Notes under the pieces: generated by a model
What the model was told of the DNA's origin: nothing
The model's input: only the letters and a program-made list of their open reading frames with translations
Database searches by the model: none
In this document: positions 1 to 12,594 of the stretch, one piece after another
Position numbering within the stretch: position 1 is the first letter of the stretch
Layout: every line of letters starts with the position of its first letter
Position numbers and translations under genes: made by a program
DNA from: Brachionus plicatilis
Lineage: Eukaryota > Rotifera > Eurotatoria > Ploima > Brachionidae
DNA: 64,000 bases
Assembly (NCBI GenBank): GCA_010279815.1
Contig: QEOQ01000214.1
Coordinates: 641,381 to 705,380 of the forward strand
Direction of reading: 5' to 3'

Positions 1-420
1 ATTTTTTTTCATCCCTTATCTAAACGCCATCTTTCGTCACTTTTATTTCAGACAAATTTTTTTTTTTATCCCTTATCTAAACGCCATCTTTTGTTACCTT
101 TTTTTAAAGACAAATACCTTTTTATCATTTCCCTAATCGCCATCTTTGGTCACCTTTATTTCAGTCAAATTTTATTTTTTCCCTTACCTAAGCGCAATCT
201 TTCGTCACCTTTATTTCAAAAAAATTTTTTTTTAATCCTTATCTAAGCGCCATCTTTGGTCACTTTTTTTAAGACAAATTTTTATTTCATCCCTTATCTA
301 AGTGCAATTTTTGGTCACCTTTATTTCAGTCAAATTTTTTTTTATTCCTTATTTAAGCGCCATCTTTGGTAACCTTTATCATCTTTGGTAACCTTTGTAC
401 CTTCACTCTTGATGCGGCGA
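1..420. repeat. Tandem minisatellite, about 7 units of 55-60 bp
   Basis: Seven or so head-to-tail copies of a degenerate unit, each with a core close to CTTATCTAAGCGCCATCTTT followed by GGTCACC or CGTCACC and a T-rich spacer containing TTTCAG. The array runs off the left edge of the window, so its full size is unknown. The last unit near 375-400 is truncated. The TTTCAG/T-tract spacers look like splice acceptors but no open frame follows them. A displaced unit of the same repeat lies at about 750-800. Confidence 0.85.
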
Positions 421-2122
421 CAAAGAGCGTCACAAATACAAACATTTTTAAAAAAAGAATTTACAAATTACTGAGATGAAATAAAAAAAAAATTATTAAT
501 AGAAAATGTTTGTTTAATGCAAAGTTTAAAATTTTTTCTTGCATTAAAATATAGGTTATATAAAACTATAAATAAAAAAAAAAAGAAGTTAATTATAAAT
601 ATGTAATAATAAGTTATTTAAAAATAGCTTATTTTAAAAAAATAGGCAATTGGCTGTTTATAGTGCGGCGTCTACGTGCGCCACTACTTGGAGACTTAAC
701 TCTCCCACAGTATTTATACTACTTCTACTACTACTACCAACCATTGGTCAAAACTTATCTAGGCTCCATCTATGGTCACTCTTTTTTCACCAACCATTGG
801 TAATTGACCAACTTTTTTGATTAACTTCCCTAGAAGAGGAAAAAGCTTCTTTGTTTGATGAGTCTTTTTTATCTACATAAAAAAAGTGCAATTTTTAATT
901 TTCTTTTATATAAGAGCCTTTTTTAATAACCTTACCTAGAAGAAATTTAAAAGTTTCTTTACTTAAAGACCCCTTTTATTTAGATGCTTTAGATTGTTCC
1001 ATTAAAGAGTTTTAATTGATTACCTTATCTAGAATAGAAAGGAACTCAAAAGACCAACTTTCAGGTAACGATCTCAAGAAAGGATTTTTTTTTGAAAGAA
1101 TCGAAAGACGCACTTTCTGTTAAGGACGTTAAAAAAATCTCTTTTAGCAAAGAACCTTTTGAGCTCTTCTAAGGAAGTTTATAAAAAGAGGCTCTTGAAT
1201 GCAAGGAACTCAAAAGACTCCCTCAGGATAATACACTAAAAAGTCAATCTAGGAAAAGAATTTTAAAAAAATTCTTGAATTTAGTACCACTAAAAATTCT
1301 TTATCGGCTTTTAAATGGTATTTTTTGTTGTTTTTTTAGGTCCTTTTTTCAGAATGCTTTTTATCTGTTCTTTATTCGAGTTCTTTACTTGAAGGGATTA
1401 TTGAAATATTAATAATTGCCTTTTTAAGTTCTTTTTTAGGGTGTGCATTATTTGAGGTCTTCTTTTATAGTGCCTTTTTCGAGGTACTTTATTCGGAAAT
1501 CTTTATTTAAGCTTCTTCTTGCAAATACCTTTTTTGGGGTTGTTTTAGGAGTCCCTTATTTAAAGTCATCTCTTCAGATTTATATCACAATTTGCTTAAT
1601 AAGGATTATAGAATAAAGAAGGTCAAAATAGACACTTCCAAAAAGGACCTCAAAAAATTCACTTCTTTTAAGAACATTAAAAAGGGAACTCCGAATAAAG
1701 AACCTAAAAAAGGCACTACCAAAAAAGGACATCAAAAAAAGAAGAAGAAGAAGCAGTATTTAAGCTATCCAATTAATCTTAAATACTTTGTAAATTTGTC
1801 TCATTAAGTTTAAGAAATAAATGAATAAATAAAGTGATTTTGACATTTTTATTCGTTATTTTTAATTTTAAACAAAATATATTTACTTTTAATAATATTA
1901 ATTAACTATGATATTTTTTAATTTATGTATTTGCAAATGTAGTCCTAGTAGCATTGGCAATTCTTTAAAATACTTTTAAGTTATTTTTTCAATAAGGATC
2001 TGTCAAATTAGTCTTCATATTTGTCATTAATTTTTTACGTGTTTGTTCATTTCGAAAAAAAGTCCTTTTTAAATTAACAGCTAAATATTGCGACGATTCA
2101 AAGCCATTACAATTTTTAGGAA
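421..2122. other. Non-coding spacer with degenerate low-complexity repeats
   Basis: No supported gene. About 750-800 holds one stray unit of the minisatellite at the window start, beside a (CTA)n run at 717-740 and two copies of CCAACCATTGGT. From 840 to 1750 the DNA is built from short degenerate units such as AGGTCCTTTTTT and AGTGCCTTTTT, T-rich on the + strand between 1320 and 1570 and A-rich (the inverse) between 1600 and 1750, so the block is a loose inverted repeat. The lysine-rich open frame at 1592-1807 is a product of the A-rich repeats and is not called a gene. 1810-2122 is plain AT-rich DNA that may hold the 3' UTR of CFAP20DC. Confidence 0.6.
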
Positions 2123-5100
2123 TCAGCTTAAGTTAAGTTCGTAGTATGTGCATGTTTTAGGGTCGTAATAACAATTTAAAATTGTGTCATAAAGTAAATC
2201 GATTTCCTCATTGGTGTCTGAACTGATTTCATCGATGTCTGCCTGACTATCTAATATTTTAAAATGAAGAATATTATTTTGAATTTTAGAATTATTTTAC
2301 CATCAAATTGTAAAGGCTCCTCTGAAATTATATCTTCTTTGATTGTGTTTCGTCCATTTTGATTTGTATTTAGAATAGGAGAATATTTTGTGGGAATTTC
2401 CCCACTTTAAAAGCAATTTTATTTTGATTCAAAATAAGCAATTTTACTCACTTAAAATTTAAGCTTTTTGCAGGTAAATTAGATAGCAGAGAAATGTTCA
2501 TTTCATCTTGGTAATTGTTAACTTCTTCAATTTTTGTTTTTGAATTGTACTTAAAAGACTAAATATTTGAATAAAAAAATTCCAAGCATTAAAAGAATAA
2601 AAAAAAAATAAATTGCGCAATTATCGGAGAAAAAATTTTATTATTTAACCTTTAAAAACTATATGAAGAGTTTTATATCATTTAAGTGTCTTAAAATCGG
2701 GATATTTTTGCTAAATTTTTAATTAGCTTGGCTGAATAAACACGAAAAGTTATGGTATTAGGAATGGGTCGAACTTTTGCACAAAAGTTAAAAAATCTAA
2801 TTTACTTTATTGTAAAATGTTTTATGTTTTTGAAATTTTAATTATTCCTAAAGAAAATTATTTTTTTACTCTTATAAAAGATTATAATTTAAAAATTTTT
2901 GTTCTAAAACAATAAAGACTAAATATACTATTTTTAATGTAATCTATTTAATTTCAAGTATTTTTTTTAAGCATTGGAATTATTTCATGCTTCTTTTTGT
3001 ATGAAAATTATTATGGTATAATATCTTTCTATAGTATGGAAAGATTTTTTAACATACAGAAAATTTTTTAAAATATTCTTAAATTTCAAAAGTGACCTAT
3101 GATCTAATAAATTTTCATGAAATGATTGTATTTGAAAGTGTTAAAAATTTTTAATATGACTCCAGCTCTTTCTATCTGTAATCTTAACTCCTATTTTGAT
3201 CTAAAAATTAAACTAAATTTCTTCTGTCAGTATTTTTCTATGTGTCATGCGCAAGGAGCTATCAAAGGTGACCTCCTAGTAGGCCACCTCCGCAAGCTAT
3301 TCTTGCTGTAGCTTAAATATATTATTATTATTATTTTAAATGCTTAAATATATTATTATATTGTAGAAGTTCTGATCCAAATCGGTTTTAGCTTAAAAAA
3401 TATTTGTTGCAAAAAGATGTGTATTTGAAAATCCCAACAACTTATAAGAAAAGAATATGGATTAAAATTTAAAAAAAAAAAAAATTTGTCCATTAAAATA
3501 TAAATTAAATTGAAATGTTTAATTTAACTAATTAATGCTTTTTAAGTAAAACAAAAATTTTTAAATAAAAAAATAAAATTATTCATAATATAAAAAAGTG
3601 AAATTTAGTTTTTTAGGTTTTAAAGAAGTAGTTTATGCAGTTAATTACCATTTTCAAAGTATGTCTTGCTCAAAAATTTTCGGCATGTTGAAGTTTATGA
3701 TCAAATGATCAAATGCTCAATTAAAAAAAAAGTAAAATAATTTCTTAAATTAACGAAATGAATTTTTTTATTGGTAATGATTTAACATATTATGCTACAG
3801 TCTCAAAAAATAATTTAAATTGATCAAAAAATAAATGGATTAATAATCGATTTTTAGAATTAAAAATGGTACAAAATCCGAAAGACAAAAAACTTAACTT
3901 CGCAAGGAAAATAAAATTAAAAACCAAATAATATTTTATGTTAAGAAAAAAATTTATTTATTTGCATTATTAACTTTACGAAAAAATCAAAAATAATCGA
4001 TCATTTTAGTTAATTTTGAACATACTATTAATTTAAAAATTTTTTTTTTTTTTGAAATTTAAATTTAACAAACTATGTTAATCAATGTTACATCAAGAAT
4101 TTTATAAAATTCTACCTAAATCTTCAGGAAATTTATTATTAAATACAAAATGAGCAATTTGATATAAAGTTTTGATCATAAACTTCAACATGTCAAATTT
4201 TCCTCAATTTTTTAAAATTATTTATTTAAGTTTTATACCAAGCTAAATATCATTAATAGATTAGCAAAATTAATTCAATAGTTTAGAATTTATTTAATTT
4301 TGTTGATCATTTAGATTTAATTTGAAACTTCTAGCTTCAAATAGACTTTTTTCTTTTTAAATATTTAATAAATAATACTAACGTTTTTCTTTGAATAAGA
4401 TGTAGATGTTTCTTCGATTGAACTTGTTAAAACATCAAAATTATACTTTTCGGAAGTTTGAATTTCTTCTAAAGGATTCGATAAATCGCTTAAGCCTCTT
4501 TGAAAAGCTTCGAAGTACTCTATGTCAGGAGATTTAATTATTTTCGAATAATCTTCGTTTTCGTGTAGTTCAATTTGTAAAATATCAGAATTTTTATTTG
4601 AATTTTCCATTTCAGCTCTCATTTCTTGTAACATCTGAGCTTCAAATGAATCAATTAGACTCTTTTTGTCGAATAAATCATGATTTTTGCAGTTTTTTAA
4701 AAAGTCATTCGTTAAAGATAAATTATTAGAATATTTTTGAAAATCATAACTTGAATTTTTAGATGAATTGTGAGTTTTAATATTGTTTGTCTTTTTTCTA
4801 CCTTTTTGGGTTATACTCGGTAAATGATTGCTATCAAAACTAACTGGTTTTGGTTTCGACGAGAAAGAATAAATAATAGTGTTACCGGAATCGTCTAAGT
4901 TTGTTATTTCCGAAAAATTTTCTGAAGATGGCAAACTTGTATGCGAGTTTATTGGATCTTTCACATTTGAATTTGATTTTAGAACTTTTATTAAATCATT
5001 TATGCTTTCGTTTAGGATATTATTTGAAATTGTTGACTTTGAGTCAGTCAAAGCAGTAAATTCTGAACAGTTATCTTCATTTTTAACTTCTAAACTATTT

Positions 5101-8091
5101 AAACAAATCAGATTATTATGTATTTTATGATTTTTATTCATCGTTATAGGTAGACGAATCTTTCGAATTGATGATGAAATCGGCCTTGATGATTGAGGCG
5201 GAGGATGTGGAATTTTCAAAAGACTAGTAACATCGTTAATATCTTCAATATTTTCGAAATTATATTTACATTCCTCTTTTTCTGCAATTTTCATTTTTTG
5301 TGGCGATTTTGTCATTTTTCTATTAGTATTCTCTCTATTTGTCATATTTTCAGAATTGAACTTTTTTTTTGTCGCTTCATTAAAATTTATATTTGATTTC
5401 GAAATTTCGTTAGATTTTAAACTTTTTTCTGCATCTTCAATTGTCAAAGGAATTGAAACGATTTGTGTTTCTTTGAAGAAAATTAAAGAAATTGATATTA
5501 GATTTATAAAAATTTTTTAATTTTTTAATCGAATAATATTTTTCTTTTGAATTAATATTTTTAACAATTTAGATTATAAAAAATCTAATAGTAAATTTCT
5601 GTTTAAATTTTGATTTTTTAATTTTGAAAATCTAAACTAATATTTGAAATAAAAATTTTAATTCAATAAACTTATAAAACAATTGAAGATTAATTTGCGT
5701 TAACATCATTAGATATTGTAAGATTTAATTTTTCATTTTGAACTTATACCAAACAAAATTTCTTTGGTATAAGTTTGAATTTTAAAAACTGATTTAACAG
5801 TACTAAATATTATTATTAAATAGATTCACAATTATATGTTATTTGTCATCAATATTTAAAAAAAGTCATTTTGAACTTAATATTTTGATTAGAATATAAA
5901 AATACACTTTTTACTTTTTAAATTCAATAAAGATTCATGATTCAAAAAAGTTTCTTCTTTCAATTGAGACTAAAAACACAAAAATTTATTTTAATGAAAT
6001 TTCTTAAAATTAGATTACATTAATATTTCTAAATGAATTTGAATGGCATTTTTTTGGTTGATTTTTATTTTCTATTGTATTAACTTTTGATCCAAAGGCT
6101 ATTTTGAAAAAATTGTTTGCTTTGTTTTTTTGAAGATCATTAATCTTTTCTTCATGCAGATCGTTGTTCTTTGAAAGCCTCTCTTGATTAATTGAAAATA
6201 TCTGCAAATATTAATAGAAAAATTCAAAGGACAATTTTATCAAATAAACAAAAATTATCTATAATACTGAAAAAGTTTTTTAGCAAATGATAACGTATTT
6301 GTTTAAAAGTCCAAGTCATAAAAAAAAATTCCGAGTCCGTTTCTTTAAATTTTTAGTTTTTTTAAATTTGCTAGATCAGGCTTAATATCAAAAAATTTAT
6401 ATACTCTTGGGTTGTCTAATACAATAGGTTTGCCATATATCAGATTTTTCTTGCAATTTTAGTCTTCTTAACAGAATTTAGCTTGTCTTGATCCTAAATT
6501 TAAATTTTAAGTTTAATATTTAAATTTGAACTATGAAAGTGTCTAAATAATAGGAAATTGTTTAATATTTCTGATCAAAAAAGAGAGGAAACTTGATGAA
6601 ATCCTAGATTGGGTTTGATATTATGTCTAAAGATCCTTTAGAAAGAAGAAATTTTGAATTTATCTAAAGATAAAAATTAAATTTTAATCTTTAAGGCATT
6701 AGAAAGTTTAAAATAATTTAAAATCTGAGCTTGTTATAATTTGGCAAAATCTTCCAATTCACATATGCTGGAATTTTCTTTTACAGGATTGCTATGTGTT
6801 AAATATTAATATTTATTTATATCAATCGCTGTAAGATCGTTCAGTTTTGTTATTTTTAACGGACTTAAACAAATTGAGACATTATTTCACCGAAATGAAA
6901 AAGTCGTTGAATTTGTTCTTTAATGCAGCAACAAAAAATATATTAATAATAATACTATAAAAAAAGATTATGAAAATAAAAGGGTAATTAAATTTAATTA
7001 TAAATAATAGTGACAAGTCACTAAAATACGAGCAATGTGAATTATTGTATTTAAAATATTCACTTTTATTAAAAAGGCATTAATTAATTTCAAAATTTGG
7101 GGTTCATTTTTAAATTTCATGTCTTATAGATTACTCTGTTTTAGTGATATGTCAATTTTTTTATTTACCAAAGTCTTGTGTTGAACCTCTTTCGGAAATT
7201 CTATGTGAACCAATGAATCAAATATGGATAAATCTTAAAATTATTTAATGCATTATGAATTTAATTTCTTGGAAAAAAATTACCTAATTCTATATCAGCA
7301 AGATTTTTAAGGGTAAAAACGTTTCTCAATTTACAATTTGCACAAATTGAAATCGAATCTATTGATTTGAGTGTCTGATTTTTCCATGTATCATTAATTA
7401 TAGATGATAAATCAAAAACCAAGTTTGTCCACTAAAAAAAATAAAATTAAAAGTTTTAATTTTTTACTATTTACATTTCCAACAATGGATCTGGTCAATG
7501 TTTTAAGTGGAACTCGGGCAATTAGCGGCTGAATATTTAGATCTTTATGTAATGTTGAAAATAATAAATGTCTTCTATTATTTCTTAAATCGGTAACTCT
7601 TAATTTAATTTTTTGAAAATTAAATTTTATAAATTCCTAATTTGGTTTAAAAAAAAACTATACCCTAAATCCAAACTAAAATTGTCACCAGATTTAACAT
7701 AAATTTGAAACACAATTATTCTATGGACAAACGAAACTAAAAATAATTTTGAATTAAATGAAAAATTATCTTAAATGTTTAATTTTTTTCCTTACATCCA
7801 TGTTTTATTTCATTAGGAATAGAAATTTTTGTTGTATTCGGTGAACCTTCAAGCTTGTAAACTGAACTCTTTAAATCTTGGTCAAAAATCTTTAAAAAAA
7901 GTTAAAAAGTTGAAAAACAAATATTTAAGAATTACTTTTCGAATTCCATATAATCCAGTTAATGAAAATCCATCGTAAGGTTCTTTCCTTGAAGAGTTGA
8001 ATATTTCAAAGAAATACCCGTCCTTGTAAATTTTAAATAAAAGATCATTTGGGTAATTTTCAAAATTTACGTTAAATTCGTTTTTGAGCAT
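2123..8091 (-). CDS. CFAP20DC: CFAP20 domain-containing protein (ciliary), multi-exon
   Basis: The N-terminal CFAP20/DUF667-type domain aligns with animal CFAP20DC (C3orf67): MLKNEFN then DGYFFEIF, KLEG, VFQIYV, VTDLRNNRRHL, CANCKLRNVFTLK, and later IAFGSKV. Exons (minus strand): 8071-8091, 7936-8022, 7796-7889, 7664-7736, 7475-7598, 7284-7431, 7169-7233, 6019-6201, 4383-5470, 2452-2549, 2301-2404, 2123-2250. Phases agree at every junction except 6019 to 5470, where one base is needed, so a small exon of 3n+1 bases is probably missed there. The large exon is Ser/Asn-rich and probably disordered. The last exon ends in an acidic stretch plus LLYDTILNCYYDPKT and YYELN, which looks conserved but was joined by phase and strand only. 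The start at 8091 was chosen because splicing out 8023-8070 restores the family N-terminus. The intron at 2550-4382 carries a retroposon and a foldback element. Role in the animal family: cilium/axoneme associated. Confidence 0.85.
3225..3345 (+). mobile_element. Short retroposon 3' end, (ATT)n tail, family copy 1
   Basis: One of at least three copies sharing the order GAGCTA, then GGCGACCTC or GGTGACCTC, GTAGGCC, CCTCCGCAAGCTA, CTTGCGGTAGCTT, and a microsatellite tail of TAA/ATT units. Other copies are at about 37110-37220 (+) and 16440-16545 (-). The tail and the fixed 3' end fit a SINE or the 3' UTR of a LINE. No target duplication was identified for this copy. It lies in a CFAP20DC intron, antisense to the gene. 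Confidence 0.6.
3682..4194. mobile_element. Foldback/MITE element, family B
   Basis: Termini are inverted: GGCATGTTGAAGTTTATGAT at the left and its near-exact reverse complement ending at 4194, with further weaker inverted similarity inward. The inner DNA is AT-rich and non-coding. The terminal sequence resembles those of the element at 38466-38985 (GGTATCTTGAAGTTGATGAT), so I group them. Inserted in a CFAP20DC intron. The superfamily is not known. Confidence 0.6.
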
Positions 8092-8236
8092 TCTTCTGTT
8101 GCAGGTAATTTCAATCAAAACATTATATTATCATTTAAATGATTAACTACTTTCTAAAATTAAAATGAAAATACGCCATTTTTTACACACGAACAAATTT
8201 GAATTTTTTTAAATAAAATGAATGTTAGTTTTTCAT

Positions 8237-8250
8237 GTTACCATGACAGC
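8237..8250 (-). promoter_or_regulatory. RFX X-box-like site upstream of CFAP20DC
   Basis: On the gene strand the site reads GCTGTCATGGTAAC, an imperfect inverted repeat fitting the RFX consensus GTNRCC-N2-RGYAAC at 12 of 14 positions with the GGTAAC half intact. It lies about 146 bp upstream of the proposed CFAP20DC start, the usual place for X-boxes of ciliary genes. In animals RFX factors drive many ciliary genes. Binding is inferred, not shown. Confidence 0.5.
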
Positions 8251-9442
8251 AAAAAAAAATTATGGTCAAAATATTTTCGTGGCTAAAATCATCAATTTTA
8301 AACTATTAAGCTTTTATTTAATTTTTTGTAAACACGCTCTCGTTTAATAACGAGAGCTTGACTAGGTACCAACGCAGTCTTGTGCGCACATAGAATAACA
8401 TTTTTTTATTAATTAACCAACGTAAATAATTAAAAGTTTTTATGAATTAACTTTTTTTTAAGTTTGCACAAAAAACCTAACATTCTTTAAATCGAATAAT
8501 TTTAATTCATTATTTTTAGTAAACTTTGTTTCAATTATTAAACAAATCTGTCAAGATTTCAGAACTGATACCTCTGTAGTTTGATGATTAGTCTTTCAGT
8601 TTGACTAGATAAGGACAAAATACTAGGAAAATTAAAAACAATTTGTGTTTTTGTGTATGATTGAATTATTTTTTACAAATAAAAATTTAAAATTATAAAA
8701 AAAATATTTGCTGATAAATATTAGTAATAATTTTCAAAAGTGTTTGGTCGCCTTTTATGTAATTTTTTAAGCTTAAAAAAGCTAAAAGAAACAAAGACTA
8801 CCAGAAAAAGCTCCTGATCAAGAACAAAAGAAAGAAAAAAAAAAACTTAAAAAGAATCACTGAACAACAAGATAATTTTCGCTGAATGAATTATCAAGTC
8901 GAAATAAACTTTTTCAAAAAGAACCTTAGACAAACAGTAACAAATGAACAAAGACTATGAACCATGAAACCACAAGAAAGCTTTCTAAATAATAAGTTTA
9001 AGCCCTCAAAACGATGTACCTAAAATGAACTTCAGAGTAAAGAACTATCTTCGGAAAAAAAGAAACTCAACAAAAAGAAGCCAAAAAAACTAGCTCAAAA
9101 TTATCCTTAATTACAATTTTTTACAAGAATGGTATTCTTCCTTTATACTTAGTTTTTATTTTTTCGATTCAATATTTTATATTGTTGTGCAAAACATGTT
9201 CAACCAAAAACAAATTATAAATCATAAATATATAATTCATATTTGTTTTCATATTTTTAAGTTTTGTTCAATAGTAACTATATAAAGAGATGTAAAGAGA
9301 TGTGACTTGAATATTGAAAATAATTTTTGGAAAACTTGTTTATATTCGTTACATTTTATTGATAAAAAAAATATAAATAAATATTAATAAGTAATATTTT
9401 TTTCAGAGTCGAAAATATTTAAAAGAAAATTTTAATTCGATT
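8251..9442. other. Intergenic spacer between CFAP20DC and PSMC2
   Basis: AT-rich spacer holding the 5' side of CFAP20DC and the 3' UTR of PSMC2. A purine-rich block at about 8760-9110 is made of short AAGAAC/AAAAAGA units like those at 1600-1750. A reverse-strand AATAAA for PSMC2 lies at about 9355-9360. No gene seen. Confidence 0.5.
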
Positions 9443-10909
<1,467 letters not shown>

Positions 10910-12134
10910 TTTTTGAATTAAGGTTTTATTTTTTTTTAAAGAATGAATTGACAAAATTGACTTGTTGCAATTATTTTATATTTAAAATATATTTCTTAAA
11001 TTTTAAATGAAATAATGAATGCATGTATTTGAGTGTAGTGCAAAACAATTTTTCAAAATATTATTCAATTTTGAGTACATGTATTAACTTTAATTTTAAT
11101 AATCTTTACAATAAATTGGAATTTAATTTTAAATTTTTTTCTAAAATAGAGCGCAAAGTGTTACTTGAAGCCTTTTAAAATTATCAAAGAAATTTTAGAA
11201 TTTTCAATTTAATTTGGAATTTGAAAAGATTAAAATCAATTAAAAATTGTCAAAATTGTATTTCTATCTATAATACTTTAATAGAACATGATAATTACTT
11301 AAAACAATTAAATAGATAATTAAAACAAATATTATGTTCTATTAAAGCAACATTCTATTATTGTTTTAAATACAATTTTGATAATTCTGAATTCAGTTCA
11401 GTTCAGTGAAACAGCAATTCAGTTCAATTAAACTAATGTTTCAATGAAAAATAAAATAAAGTAATTAAAGAATTTAGGAAGATTTTAATTTTGATAGTGG
11501 CTTAATACTTACAAATTTATTTTCACATGACTTAATGATGAATCAACTTATTTATTTATATATTTAATTCAAATTAACCTCCATTAGGAGAAGTAAAATA
11601 AAAATTAAAGTTTTGCATAAAAATAAAAAGAAAGTAAAATTAAATATAGATAAAAGTAGAAAAAGAAAAAGATATAGTTATTTATAGAAACCCCCCTGGA
11701 CCAGAAGGAGGGAACTGACTTAATTTGGTTTTATTAATTCATTTAGAAGTATTTGAAAAGATTTGAATCTTAAGTTATTCAAACAAAGCTCAATAGAGTC
11801 CGAGATTCCGTCACGTAAGTAAATATTAAGCTTAAGATCCAATTTAAGCTGACCAATACTATTTAGTAATTTATGATAAACGAACCGATGAAAAACAAAA
11901 TTTATGTACGAAAATCAAAAAAAGAAAAATTCCATGATGAAACTAACTAAATTTATATATAAACCTGGTAGTAATTTGGAAAAAAAGAAAATGCGTTAGA
12001 AATTGAAATTTTTACGTTTAATTTTTTTTAGGAGAGATTTAACTTTAAATATAAATTTTATATCATTTTTTAAATTATCGAAAAATAATCAAATAATATC
12101 TTAAAAATTAAAAATCAATAAAAATATTGTGTCC
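10910..12134. other. Intergenic spacer with a possible transposon ORF remnant
   Basis: Mostly AT-rich DNA between PSMC2 and the 3' side of BSDC1. On the minus strand a stretch at about 11720-11915 is open for some 65 codons and has coding-like composition (YHKLLNSIGQLKLDLKL, then YLRDGISDSIELCLNNLRF), ending at TAA. It is followed by a GC-rich CCTCCTTCTGGTCCAGGGGG motif at about 11683-11702. This could be the 3' end of a retroelement ORF or a lost exon; I do not recognise the family. Nothing else supported. Confidence 0.3.
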
Positions 12135-12594
12135 AAAGTGAAGGTTAATCAACATTTTCGACCTTAATTACAATTTTAATTTTTCTTAATTAATTTTTTA
12201 TTTTATTTAAAAAATCAAAAATTTTTATCAAGCTATCATTTTCATTCCCATTCTTCCCAATCAACCTAAATAAAAAATCTAATTTAGAAAGCAAAAGATT
12301 TTAGCTTCAATTTGTTGTTAAAATTTTTTATTTTATATTTTTTTTATTTCCAACGAATTTTTTTATTGTTTCTAATAATTTCTTAAATATTTCCAATCAT
12401 GAATGAATATTACTGAAAAGTGAAGGTTAATCAACATTTTCGACCTTAATTACAATTTTAATTTTTCTTAATTAATTTTTATTTTATTTAAAAAATCAAA
12501 AATTTTTATCAAGCTATCATTTTCATTCCCATTCTTCCCAATCAACCTAAATAAAAAATCTAATTTAGAAAGCAAAAGATTTTAGCTTCAATTT
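12135..12594. repeat. Near-identical direct duplication of the BSDC1 last exon
   Basis: Copy A at 12135-12313 and copy B at 12417-12594 are the same 178-179 bp sequence apart from a single-base length difference in a T run, separated by about 103 bp of unrelated DNA. Each contains a splice acceptor (TTTATTTAG) and the complete terminal coding exon VDWEEWE-stop: 12242-12265 in A, 12523-12546 in B. Either copy would give the same protein end. The near identity implies a very recent duplication or an assembly artefact. Confidence 0.9.

Noticed and set aside
1592..1807. Lysine-rich 71-codon open frame on the + strand
   Set aside because: Made of degenerate A-rich repeat units (AAAAAGG, AAGAAG); no conserved content, and matches the inverse of the T-rich repeats at 1320-1570.
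3126..3311. 61-codon open frame on the + strand
   Set aside because: Covers the 3' part of a short retroposon; not conserved in the other copies.
12139..12265. Copy A of the last exon as the annotated BSDC1 end
   Set aside because: Copy B is the first acceptor reached from the upstream exon; copy A is noted as an alternative because the sequence cannot decide.
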